Assembly (NCBI RefSeq): GCF_000970285.1
Contig: NZ_CP009516.1
Location: forward strand, 62,001 to 126,000
Source of the DNA: Methanosarcina horonobensis HB-1 = JCM 15518
GTDB lineage: Archaea; Halobacteriota; Methanosarcinia; Methanosarcinales; Methanosarcinaceae
Direction: 5' to 3'
Length of the DNA: 64,000 nt
Numbering within the stretch: the first letter of the stretch is position 1; every line of letters begins with the position of its first letter. Under the pieces are notes generated by a model, which saw only the letters and a list, made by a program, of their open reading frames with translations, was not told where the DNA came from and did not search any database. Position numbers and translations under genes: made by a program. Positions 46,967 through 55,136 of this stretch are shown here, one piece after another.

Positions 46967-48259
46967 TTATTCTTCTGAGATTTCTCCAATTTTTGCTCCA
47001 AGGTTGCGCATATCTTTGAAAAAATCAGGATAGGATATCGATACAGATTCAGTGGTGTCAATTGTCGTATTTCCTGCTACCATCCCTGCCAGTGAAAGGG
47101 CCATAACAATCCTATGGTCATCCCAGCCGTGAACTGCTGCTCCTTTCAGTTGCCCTCCTGTGATGGTCAGGCTGTCCTTTTCTTCTTTAAGTTTGACTCC
47201 CATCTTAGGAAGTTCGATTGCAAGGGCACGCAGGCGGTCAGTTTCTTTATATCGGACATGCTCAGCATTTTCTATCCTGCTGGTACCTTCGGCAACAGCT
47301 GCGAGGACGGTAATTGTCGGGACGAGATCAGGAGTAGCTCCGGCATCAAAGGTAATGGCTTTTAATTTTCTTCCCCCTCTTACGGTCACGATGCCGGCTT
47401 CTCTGTCCCATGTGATGTCTGCTCCCATCTGTTTCAGGGTTTCAATAATTAGTTTGTCTCCCTGTTTTGAGGGGAAGAGGTTTTTAACAGTAACTTCGGA
47501 ACCCTCTGTCATAGCTGCAGCTGCAAGCAGGTAAGATGCCGAGGAAAAGTCGCCTGGAATAGTATATTCTTTGAGGTTGTATTTCTGCTTTCCAGGGATG
47601 ATAAACTTCATGCCTTTATTCTCATCGGTGTGGATTTTTACTCCTGCCAGTTCAAGCATCTCAATGGTTACGTCCACGTAGGGTCTTGATTTCAGTTTTC
47701 CTATGATAGAAACCGTGGTATTGTTTTCTGCAAGGGGACAGGCAATAAGGAGAGCAGAGATAAACTGCGAACTTATAGAACCGTCAATACTCACTTCTTT
47801 TCCTTCAAGCCCCCCTTTGACAACAATAGGAGCTCTTTCGTTCCCTCGTGTAGAGCAGGCTTTTGCCCCCAGCCTATTGAGGACTTCTAGAAGGGGTCCG
47901 TTTGGTCGCGTGCGAAGGGAAGAATCCCCGGTAAGTACTGTAATTCCATCCGTGAGACCTGCTATTGCAGTCATGAGGCGGAGGGTTGTCCCTGAGTTTG
48001 CGGCATCAATTACATTATCAGGAACAGTGGGCTTACCGTTAAATCCGCGAATGATGAGATTTTCTTCCTCTTGTTTAACCGAGGCTCCAAACATCTCAGA
48101 AGCTCTGATTGTGGCAAGGGTATCGGCAGATAGCAGAGGACGGTGGATGACTGCTTCTTCAGATAGGGCTGCCAGGGTTATGGCTCTGTGAGTGTAACTT
48201 TTTGAGGGCGGGGCAAAGACTTCTCCTTTTACCGATGATTTATTGATCGAAACACGCAT
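46967..48259 (-). CDS. aroA: 3-phosphoshikimate 1-carboxyvinyltransferase (EPSP synthase)
   Basis: Adds enolpyruvyl from PEP to shikimate 3-phosphate. 430 residues with PPSKSYTHRAITLAAL at the N-terminus, NSGTTLRLMTAIAGL, SLRTRPNGPL (the PEP-binding RxRP segment), SSQFISALLIACPL, DFSSASYLLAAAAM, and the C-terminal RYKETDRLRALAIEL plus DDHRIVMALSLAG. It belongs to the same pathway as the 2596-6345 genes but is about 40 kb away. AT-rich spacers on both sides suggest it is transcribed alone. Confidence 0.97.
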   Translation of the reverse strand: MRVSINKSSVKGEVFAPPSKSYTHRAITLAALSEEAVIHRPLLSADTLATIRASEMFGASVKQEEENLIIRGFNGKPTVPDNVIDAANSGTTLRLMTAIAGLTDGITVLTGDSSLRTRPNGPLLEVLNRLGAKACSTRGNERAPIVVKGGLEGKEVSIDGSISSQFISALLIACPLAENNTTVSIIGKLKSRPYVDVTIEMLELAGVKIHTDENKGMKFIIPGKQKYNLKEYTIPGDFSSASYLLAAAAMTEGSEVTVKNLFPSKQGDKLIIETLKQMGADITWDREAGIVTVRGGRKLKAITFDAGATPDLVPTITVLAAVAEGTSRIENAEHVRYKETDRLRALAIELPKMGVKLKEEKDSLTITGGQLKGAAVHGWDDHRIVMALSLAGMVAGNTTIDTTESVSISYPDFFKDMRNLGAKIGEISEE

Positions 48260-48375
48260 TTATAACAGGACTCCGGTTCTTTCTACTATTTATTCTAACT
48301 GATCTCTAGTTATATTGAATACTTTCTCTGATTTTACTTTGATCAGACTTTTCTCTTCGATTCAATAATCCGGAT

Positions 48376-49029
48376 TTAGCGCACGCCTTTCACGATATTT
48401 TCTACCATGTCCCAGTCGTGGTCGTAAACATGGGCTGAAATGCTGACTGTGGTGATTACTCCGGGTTTCGCACCTACCCTTTCGGCAACGTATTCAAGGA
48501 GTCTGGAGAGCCCGTAAAGGTTTGCAGGGTAAGCTCCTCCAAAATCGTGGCTTCTGAAAAGGGTTGTAAGATGGACTTTTCCATCCCGGATCTTGAAGTC
48601 ATCGAGTATCATGCAGGGAACTTCATTGACTTTTGTGTCCACAGGTGGGATCCAGGTGACAGCTGTAGCCCTTCTTGAAGTTGGACTCTCCTTCAGTTTT
48701 TCGATTACATATTCGATCTGGTCCACTTCCCCATTCCAGTTCCTGAGCCGTTGTCCATACGTATACTCAAAGTCCTGCACATTTTCGCCCGAGATTAACT
48801 GTTTTGCATATTCTTCAAGCCTTTCTTCATTCCAGGCGGTATCTTCGGGAATCCTGTCCGTATAGGGATCTTCGATTACCACCATCAAGTCCATAAATTC
48901 CTTTATCTGGCTCCCCCTCTCATCGGTAATTACCTGTCCGTGGTTCCAGATTATGTTAAGTCCGCGGTACCATGCATCAGAGATGTTCTTTGCTCTGATG
49001 ATCCTGCCAATCTCAAACTTGTCTTCCAT
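48376..49029 (-). CDS. thyA: Thymidylate synthase, archaeal ThyA type
   Basis: 217 residues. The nucleophile is Cys139 in NEVPCMILDD, the nucleotide-binding block is FRSHDFGGAYPANLYGL, and TSRRATAVTW contains the phosphate-binding arginines. It is shorter than bacterial ThyA (~264) and lacks its N-terminal insert, as in the methanogen MJ0511 group, which use a methanopterin cofactor rather than folate (family knowledge). The 117-bp spacer after it leads to aroA on the same strand. Confidence 0.9.
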   Translation of the reverse strand: MEDKFEIGRIIRAKNISDAWYRGLNIIWNHGQVITDERGSQIKEFMDLMVVIEDPYTDRIPEDTAWNEERLEEYAKQLISGENVQDFEYTYGQRLRNWNGEVDQIEYVIEKLKESPTSRRATAVTWIPPVDTKVNEVPCMILDDFKIRDGKVHLTTLFRSHDFGGAYPANLYGLSRLLEYVAERVGAKPGVITTVSISAHVYDHDWDMVENIVKGVR

Positions 49030-49531
49030 AAAAGTTCCCCCATTCGATAAGATAGGGTGTGGATAGTCAGTAAAATAACTTATTATTCCAAAAAATTTTT
49101 CAGCCTGATTTACCAGTCTTCTCTTTAGAGAATTTTTACAACATTAGATACGGACTGAGAAGTTTTGTTTACAGGACCTGGATTTTTTATCTTTCTGTTA
49201 ATAAGCTCACTGTAAACAGATATTTTTACCGGTTCTCTTATTGACTGTCAGTCCTTTTCGTTTTATCTGTCATTTTCTTTTATAAGTGTTTTTTCTCTAT
49301 GATATCTAGTAACATCTGTGCAACTTGATAGCATATAGCACGCCAAATTTAAAAAAATAACGGATAAGCTTTCAAAGAGAAAACGAGACAGGAAAATCAA
49401 ATTTAAAATCTACGGAAACAAAAAACAAAAATGAAAAATAAAAAAGTGGAAAGAAAATAGAATAATCAAAAATCAAAGGAAAAATTAAAAGATAAAAAGG
49501 AAAAAAGAAAGTAAAAAAGGTTTTGAGAGCC
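49030..49531. other. Intergenic region between thyA and htpX
   Basis: The first half is T-rich and includes likely thyA promoter DNA. From 49340 to 49530 the plus strand is strikingly A-rich (about 60% A, long AAA runs), i.e. a long T-rich tract downstream of htpX on its coding strand, suitable for termination. No gene. Confidence 0.45.
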
Positions 49532-50392
49532 TTAGAACCTCATTGTCCTCAGGCGTTTTACTCTCTCATCGGTTACCGGGTGAGTCCTGAAAAGAGACTG
49601 GATCGCTCCGCCCTTTAGAGGGTTGACGATAAACATGTGGGCACTGCTTTCCTTTGCCTGCACGTCTGAAACTCTTGGCCTGTAGTGGGAGTTTCCGTAT
49701 TCGAGCTTTTCAAGAGCATCGGCAAGAGCCCAGGGTTTTCTGGAAATTTTGGCTCCTTCAGCATCTGCTGCAAATTCTCTCGACCTTGAAATTGCAAGCT
49801 GGATCAGAGTTGCAGCAATCGGTGCCAGAATGGCCATTGCGATAAGGCCTATGATTCCACCGTTATCGTCATCCCTGCCTCCGAAGCCGCCGAATATCGC
49901 AGCCCATTGTGCCCAGTGGGCAAGCATTGTGACAACACCTGCAAGGGTTGCAGCAATGGCACTTATCAGGGTATCCCTGTTTTTCACGTGTGCCAGCTCG
50001 TGTGCCAGTACACCTTCCATTTCTTCATAAGAGAGTAACTCAAGAATTCCGGTTGTAGCAGCCACAGCCGCATGCTTCGGATCTCTGCCTGTTGCAAAGG
50101 CATTTGGCATTCCGGATTCTACAATATACACTTTAGGTTTTGGTATTCCTGCCTTCATTACGAGCCCATCGACGATCCTGTGCAGGTTAGGGGCTTCCGC
50201 AGGGGAAACTTCTTTTGCCCTGTACATTTTTAGGACTATCTTGTCACTGTACCAGTAACTCCCAAAGTTGAGAATTACTGCAAACAGGAATGCGATGATC
50301 ATTCCGCCTGTACCGCCAAAGTAGTCACCTATGATAACCAGGAGACCTGTAAGGGCGGCAAGCAGAACTGTAGTCTTAAGCATGTTCTTCAT
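49532..50392 (-). CDS. htpX: HtpX-family membrane zinc metalloprotease
   Basis: 286 residues. Two N-terminal helices ([30 protein letters not shown]), the zinc motif HELAH at 131-135 with NRD after it, two further hydrophobic segments ([30 protein letters not shown]), and [11 protein letters not shown] with the third zinc ligand Glu. It degrades damaged membrane proteins from the cytoplasmic face. Length is typical. Leader DNA contains a GC hairpin at 50413-50430. Confidence 0.96.
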   Translation of the reverse strand: MKNMLKTTVLLAALTGLLVIIGDYFGGTGGMIIAFLFAVILNFGSYWYSDKIVLKMYRAKEVSPAEAPNLHRIVDGLVMKAGIPKPKVYIVESGMPNAFATGRDPKHAAVAATTGILELLSYEEMEGVLAHELAHVKNRDTLISAIAATLAGVVTMLAHWAQWAAIFGGFGGRDDDNGGIIGLIAMAILAPIAATLIQLAISRSREFAADAEGAKISRKPWALADALEKLEYGNSHYRPRVSDVQAKESSAHMFIVNPLKGGAIQSLFRTHPVTDERVKRLRTMRF

Positions 50393-50928
50393 GACTTCTC
50401 ACACGACGTCCTCCCGGGCTAACGTCCGGGTTTTCAGTCTTTGATTCATATATTCTGGACTTATTTTAGTAAGTTCGATCAAATAGAATCAACAATTAGT
50501 ATTCTGTTTACAGATATATATTTTTTATCTCTTAAAAGAGAAATTTGCCTTTTTGTACTATTTTCGTTTCCTCTATCATCCAGATAATACTCCAAATTTT
50601 CATAAAATGGAAAGTTTATTCTCCATACGGGAAGTTTCATATTTGCACAAAAAGTTTCTTTATATCCTCTGTTGCAATCCCCAAATCTTAAACTTGCAAC
50701 AAGTATTAAAATATCGGTTTAGATATATTTATATTTAATCCATTTTTGATGCCTATATTAGTTTGATTTCAAACTACTATATTGGGACTTCATGTATATA
50801 TTTTTTATTGAAAGAGATTTTTTAGATTGCTCCATCTTCAAAATAATCTGTATTCATCTTCTTAACTTCGTATAATTTTATTTTTGAAACCTCCACATTA
50901 TATTCGACCATCAGTCCTGCAAGTATTG
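50393..50928. other. Intergenic region with a GC-rich hairpin, upstream of htpX
   Basis: CCCGGGC-TAAC-GTCCGGG (50413-50430, 7 pairs) followed on the plus strand by TTTT stands out from otherwise AT-rich DNA, and the flanking CGACGTCCT and TTTTCAGTC recall right ends of IS200/IS605 elements. The rest (50450-50928) has no credible gene; T-rich DNA at 50700-50900 may end the DHFR-like transcript. Confidence 0.4.
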
Positions 50929-51474
50929 TCACCCTTCAATTTCATACTTCAACTTTACCAGCCCACTTTCATACCTCTCCGTATCAACTATCTTGAGCCT
51001 GAACTCTTTTCCAATCCGATCAAATAGCGAAATCCCACTCCCAAGAATAATGGGAACAACAAAGACAATCATATCATCCACTAGGTCTTCTTCGAGAAAC
51101 ACCTTAATAAGCTGCGACCCACCCACAAGCCAGATGTCTTCATCAGTATTTTCCTTCAGCCGGCGCACAAATTCCCCGACATCCTCGGAAACAAATTCCA
51201 CATTTTTTTCTCGGTGCAGGGGCTCTTTTTGTCTTGTAAAAACATACGTTTTCTTCTCCCCGTAAGGCCAGTCTCCAAAACCCAGAACCTGTTCATATGT
51301 TTTTCTGCCCATAAGGACTGTACCGATTGATGCGTAAAACTCGGAGTAGCCGTAGTCGGTTTCTGAGTTGTTTTCGTATTCGATTAACCAGTCTATGCTT
51401 CCGTCTTTTCGGGCTATGTAGCCGTCGAGGCTGCAGGCGATGTAAAGTTTAATTCTGGGATTATTTTCTTTCAC
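50929..51474 (-). CDS. Dihydrofolate reductase-like protein (RibD C-terminal family)
   Basis: 181 residues with the fold's hallmarks: IKLYIACSLDGYIARKDGS at the N-terminus, GTVLMGRKTYEQVLGFG, IWLVGGSQLIKVFLEEDL and VPIILGSGISLF. Family members reduce pterins or the riboflavin precursor with NADPH. The stand-alone form is common in many prokaryotes with an uncertain substrate. Not part of a visible operon. Confidence 0.88.
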   Translation of the reverse strand: MKENNPRIKLYIACSLDGYIARKDGSIDWLIEYENNSETDYGYSEFYASIGTVLMGRKTYEQVLGFGDWPYGEKKTYVFTRQKEPLHREKNVEFVSEDVGEFVRRLKENTDEDIWLVGGSQLIKVFLEEDLVDDMIVFVVPIILGSGISLFDRIGKEFRLKIVDTERYESGLVKLKYEIEG

Positions 51475-51797
51475 TGCCTCTTCCCCTTTTAGTGATTATT
51501 TGATTTTATGTGATTTTGCTTCTTATTTATTGTTTCATTTCAGTTGTTTTATTCAGGCCGTTCGCAAGCGAACGGGACAGGACAGACGGGGATAAGCTAT
51601 TCATGCAGCTCGGGTGAAGTTTTTGCTTTGTTTTTCTTCTGTCTTTGCCGGATTTATCTGGAAATGTAGTATCTCTCACATAGTGGTTTCCTATAATACC
51701 AAATATCCATAAAATTGGTCTCCTATACAAGACCGCTTTTCAGCAAAACTCTAAGAAATCCAAACCTTTATACCTCTTCCTTTCCCAAAAACTCCTC
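51475..51797. other. Intergenic region between divergent genes at 51474 and 51798
   Basis: A GC-rich patch at 51560-51625 includes GTTCGCAAGCGAAC (51559-51572), a near-perfect self-complementary hairpin with a CAAG-type loop. It is followed by AT-rich promoter DNA. No gene. Confidence 0.4.
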
Positions 51798-52877
51798 ATG
51801 TCCTTCCCAGGCATCCCGCTTCCCCTAAAAACAGAACATTCTGCCAGAGACCGCCTCTACTGGAACTTCTTCAATATGATTCCCTTCCTGATCGGTTCAA
51901 TTGCAATTGCCAGGGACTCGATCAAATGGGTAGCAGTTTACATAGGAATAGCTCTCTTTTTCTTTCTGGTAATCGAATTTCGCTTTGCCTGCACCCACTG
52001 CCTTTATTACATCAGGAGCAAGGGCTGCGTAAAGTGCATGATGCTTTCTGGAGTGCCAAAGATTTTCAAAGCCCGTCCCGGACCTCACAGCCCTTTTGAA
52101 AAAGCAATGACTGTGCTTGGGGCTCTGCCTATGTTTTTCTTTCCGGTTTACTGGCTGGTCAGGGACCCTATGCTACTGGGGGCCTATATTGTAGCCTGGG
52201 CACTCTTCTTTCTGACCGCCCGCCGGTACGAGTGCGTAAGGTGCCTTAACTTTGAGTGCCCTATGAACCGGGTGCCTGCAGACATGAAGAAAGAATTTGA
52301 GAAAAGGGATGACCGTTCAGAGAAGATTGAACTTTCAGGAAGGGGCTTTCTGGTGACAGGTTCAGGCAGATGTGCCTCCCTTAAAATGGAGCACGAATTT
52401 AAGGATTTTCTCTACTGGAACTTTGTAACTCTAACTATTTTATTTTCAGCGGGGCTTGCGATAGGCATCAGTTCAACCGGCTGGCTGCTTGCCTATATTT
52501 TCACAGTCTTTTTTCATTTCAATATTCTGGAGCAGCGTTTTTTCTGCACTCACTGCCCTTATTATCCTGCGGAAGGAAAAAAATTGAGGTGCATGATGAA
52601 CTGGGGTTGGCCCAAACACTTCAAGTCAAGTCCGTATCCTCCGGGTAAATTCGATCTTGCTATTACATCTCTTGGATTCATAATCGTAATTCTCTTTCCA
52701 CTTCCCTGGCTATTGAAAGTACCATTCTTGCTGGGAACTTATCTGGTTTCCATATTGATTTTCTTACTGACAATATGGCGGTATGAGTGTCCACACTGTA
52801 TCTATTTTGGGTGCCCTTTTAACAGAGTATCGGCTGAAGTGAGGAAAGAGTTTGAGAAGGAAAAAGTGAGTAAATGA
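51798..52877 (+). CDS. Internally duplicated, cysteine-rich membrane protein of unknown function
   Basis: 359 residues made of two homologous halves (about 15-175 and 198-355). Each half has two membrane hairpins around a CTHC motif (65-68; 250-253), a CMM motif, and a closing RYEC-xxC-xxxxC-P-x-NRV block (Cys146/149/154; Cys331/334/339). The cysteines are positioned like ligands for Fe-S clusters or metals next to the membrane, hinting at electron transfer or metal sensing. I do not recognise a characterised family. It starts at ATG 51798 and stands alone. Confidence 0.85.
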   Translation: MSFPGIPLPLKTEHSARDRLYWNFFNMIPFLIGSIAIARDSIKWVAVYIGIALFFFLVIEFRFACTHCLYYIRSKGCVKCMMLSGVPKIFKARPGPHSPFEKAMTVLGALPMFFFPVYWLVRDPMLLGAYIVAWALFFLTARRYECVRCLNFECPMNRVPADMKKEFEKRDDRSEKIELSGRGFLVTGSGRCASLKMEHEFKDFLYWNFVTLTILFSAGLAIGISSTGWLLAYIFTVFFHFNILEQRFFCTHCPYYPAEGKKLRCMMNWGWPKHFKSSPYPPGKFDLAITSLGFIIVILFPLPWLLKVPFLLGTYLVSILIFLLTIWRYECPHCIYFGCPFNRVSAEVRKEFEKEKVSK

Positions 52878-53383
52878 GACAAGGAGGGGTTTAAAGGATT
52901 AGGAGAAATTTAAGGGATTATTACTGTGTTATACTCTGTACCACTGTACCACACCGTGTTTCTCTTATTCATTTCCTTTTTTTCGCATTGAGCCAATTTT
53001 TCCTGTCACTCATATTAAAAAATTAGAGGATTTAGAACTTCGATAGCATGCAGTGTATAATGTAGATGATTTTTCCTTTTTTCTATATGTTTTGATAGAA
53101 ATTCTAATTGTCTTCAAAACAAAAACTATTTATTATATTACTAGGAAATAGGTTACCGTCTTCCTATCCCCTGTGCTGGGAATACTCCGGAAAATCGATA
53201 ATGCAGAAATTTTCTGAAAACCATCAGTCTACCGTAAAAACGCAAAAATTCTCTAGAAAACAGCTTCATTACCGTTTTCCAATTTCAGTAACTGTATATC
53301 TATTTAATAACTGAATATTCTTTTATATCATTATGTTTATCCGAACATAATGATTAAACTGTAAAAAGTCTGTAGGGATTTCT
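52878..53383 (+). promoter_or_regulatory. Upstream region of the transporter operon, with TATA box and perfect inverted repeat
   Basis: TTTTATAT (53321-53328) is the likely TATA box. It abuts a perfect 10-bp inverted repeat, TCATTATGTT (53328-53337) and AACATAATGA (53344-53353), around TATCCG. The repeat would cover the transcription start, so a repressor bound there would block the operon. AGGGA (53374-53378) is the ribosome site of the first gene. The rest of this 500-bp stretch has no convincing gene; an open frame at 53108-53314 lacks a ribosome site and recognisable features. Confidence 0.6.
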
Positions 53384-54496
53384 ATGCGTGGAAAAATAAG
53401 TACAATATTGATACTCTCTCTGCTGGTTCTGGCTGTTGCTTCCTGTGGGTGTGCAGAAAGTACGGGCCAGCAGGCTGTTCCGAACTCAAGCTCCGTGCTT
53501 CAGAGTTCAGATACCGTGCAGATTACCGACATGCTGGGAAGGCAGTTAACTGTTCCAGAATATATTTCCTCTGTCGTAGCCACTTCTCCTCCATCTACTA
53601 TTCTTGTTTATATGCTCGCGCCGGATAAACTTGCAGGCTGGAATTTTAAAAATAATTTTACCCAACCTTTTATGGATGAAAATTACACAAGTCTGCCCGT
53701 AATAGGGGGCTGGTTCGGGACCCAGACAGGGAACTATGAAACCATAATCAACATGGATCCTGACATTGTAATTGAAGGGTACACCACTGACGGACAAATC
53801 GATGAAGCCATAGAACGCAGGCAGGAAAGTTTTGGCAGCATTCCGGTGGTTGCCATTGATGATTCTATTATCTTCGTGACAAAATCCGATCCTACTATCG
53901 AATACGCAGGTAAGCTGCTTGACTGTGAAGCTCAGGCGGAAAAACTGATCGAGTTTCGCAGTTCAATCCTCAATGAGATCAACAGCACTGTAAAAGATAT
54001 TCCCGAAGATGAAAAAGTACGGGTTTACTATGCCGAAGGCCCAAAAGGCCTGATGACCGACCCATCAGGTTCTCAGCACTCCCAGGTCATTGATATTTGC
54101 GGGGGCATCAATGTTGCCGACTGTCCTCTTACTCCGGGGAACGGCATGACCCAGGTTTCAATAGAGCAGGTAATAGAATGGAACCCTGAGGTAATCATCA
54201 CTTCCAATCCGCAGTTCTATTCAACGGTGTACTCTGACTCTCTCTGGGTAAGTGTGGATGCTGTTAAAAACAAACGGGTGTACCTTGCTCCTCAGAATCC
54301 TTTCTGCTGGATTGACAGGCCCCAGGGTCCTCATCTCATTATCGGAACTGCCTGGACTGCAAAAATGCTGTATCCGGACCTTTTCACAGATATGGATCTC
54401 TCCGAGCTGACCCGCGAGTTCTACTCGGAATTCTTCCACTACGATCTCACGGATGAAGAACTGAACACGCTCCTTAACCCTGCAGCAGAGGCCTGA
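53384..54496 (+). CDS. ABC transporter substrate-binding lipoprotein (FecB/BtuF-type helical-backbone)
   Basis: 370 residues. Signal peptide and lipobox (LAVASC, Cys21), then a Ser-rich linker. The type III binding fold starts at QITDMLGRQLTVPE and VVATSPPSTILVYML, continues with MDPDIVIEGY, has a long central helix (residues ~175-200) and ends with VSIEQVIEWNPEVIITS, RVYLAPQNPF and IGTAWTAKMLYPDLF. Such proteins bind iron chelates, heme, cobamides or similar compounds outside the membrane. The C-terminal FYSEFFHYDLT ending is shared with the fused domain of the radical-SAM protein two genes later. Confidence 0.92.
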   Translation: MRGKISTILILSLLVLAVASCGCAESTGQQAVPNSSSVLQSSDTVQITDMLGRQLTVPEYISSVVATSPPSTILVYMLAPDKLAGWNFKNNFTQPFMDENYTSLPVIGGWFGTQTGNYETIINMDPDIVIEGYTTDGQIDEAIERRQESFGSIPVVAIDDSIIFVTKSDPTIEYAGKLLDCEAQAEKLIEFRSSILNEINSTVKDIPEDEKVRVYYAEGPKGLMTDPSGSQHSQVIDICGGINVADCPLTPGNGMTQVSIEQVIEWNPEVIITSNPQFYSTVYSDSLWVSVDAVKNKRVYLAPQNPFCWIDRPQGPHLIIGTAWTAKMLYPDLFTDMDLSELTREFYSEFFHYDLTDEELNTLLNPAAEA

Positions 54497-54498
54497 AC

Positions 54499-55122
54499 AT
54501 GGACGAAAAGGGCAAATCTCCGGGTTTTCCTTATATTGCGGAGCATATTTTCGCTCCCATTTACCCCGTAATAGCAGCTCATATCGTCAAAGAAAGCGGG
54601 ATAAAACGGGGCATTTGCCTGGACCTGGGATGCGGTATCGCATCCCTGGGGATCGCTGTTGCGGAACTCACGGATATGCAGGTTTATGGGGTTGATTTCT
54701 CAACGGAGATGTGCAGGCTTTCTAAGGACAAAGCTCACCGCTACTGCCTTTCAGGTAAAGTTATTCCTTTACAGGCTGATGTCCACCTGCTCCCCTTCAG
54801 GGAAAACTGTGCAGACCTGATAGTAAGCCGCGGCTCTGTATTTTTCTGGAAAGATCTGCCTGTGGCTTTCAGGGAAATTTCCCGTATCCTTGCTCCGGGG
54901 GGGCAGGCCTGGATAGGGGGCGGTTTCGGCACAAAAGAATTGAAGGCCATGATTTCTGAAAAAATGGTCGAAATCGACCCGGACTGGCATACCGCTTCAA
55001 AAAAGCGCCTCAGCTCGGAAAATCTTCGGGCTATGCAGGAAGCCGGGAGGCAGACTGAAATTCCCTATCGTGTAGTCCAGGACGATTCGGGCTTCTGGGT
55101 GATCCTGAGCAAGGATGAGTAA
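54499..55122 (+). CDS. Class I SAM-dependent methyltransferase (transporter operon)
   Basis: 207 residues. Motif I ICLDLGCGIASLGIAV at 39-54, YGVDFSTEMCRLSKDK as motif II, PLQADVHLLPF and VSRGSVFFWKDLP in the substrate region. It begins 2 bp after the substrate-binding-protein stop, so the two are tightly linked. No membrane segment. It resembles small-molecule methyltransferases of the UbiE/COG2226 type; the substrate is unknown but by context is probably the imported compound or something derived from it. Confidence 0.9.
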   Translation: MDEKGKSPGFPYIAEHIFAPIYPVIAAHIVKESGIKRGICLDLGCGIASLGIAVAELTDMQVYGVDFSTEMCRLSKDKAHRYCLSGKVIPLQADVHLLPFRENCADLIVSRGSVFFWKDLPVAFREISRILAPGGQAWIGGGFGTKELKAMISEKMVEIDPDWHTASKKRLSSENLRAMQEAGRQTEIPYRVVQDDSGFWVILSKDE

Positions 55123-55136
55123 GGGAGGTTAAAAAA

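Noticed and set aside
50553-50738. 61-codon open frame in the htpX upstream region
   Set aside because: Composition matches the AT-rich intergenic DNA and no ribosome site is present.
53108-53314. 68-codon open frame before the import operon
   Set aside because: TTG start without a ribosome site, AT-rich composition, no domain; overlaps likely control DNA.
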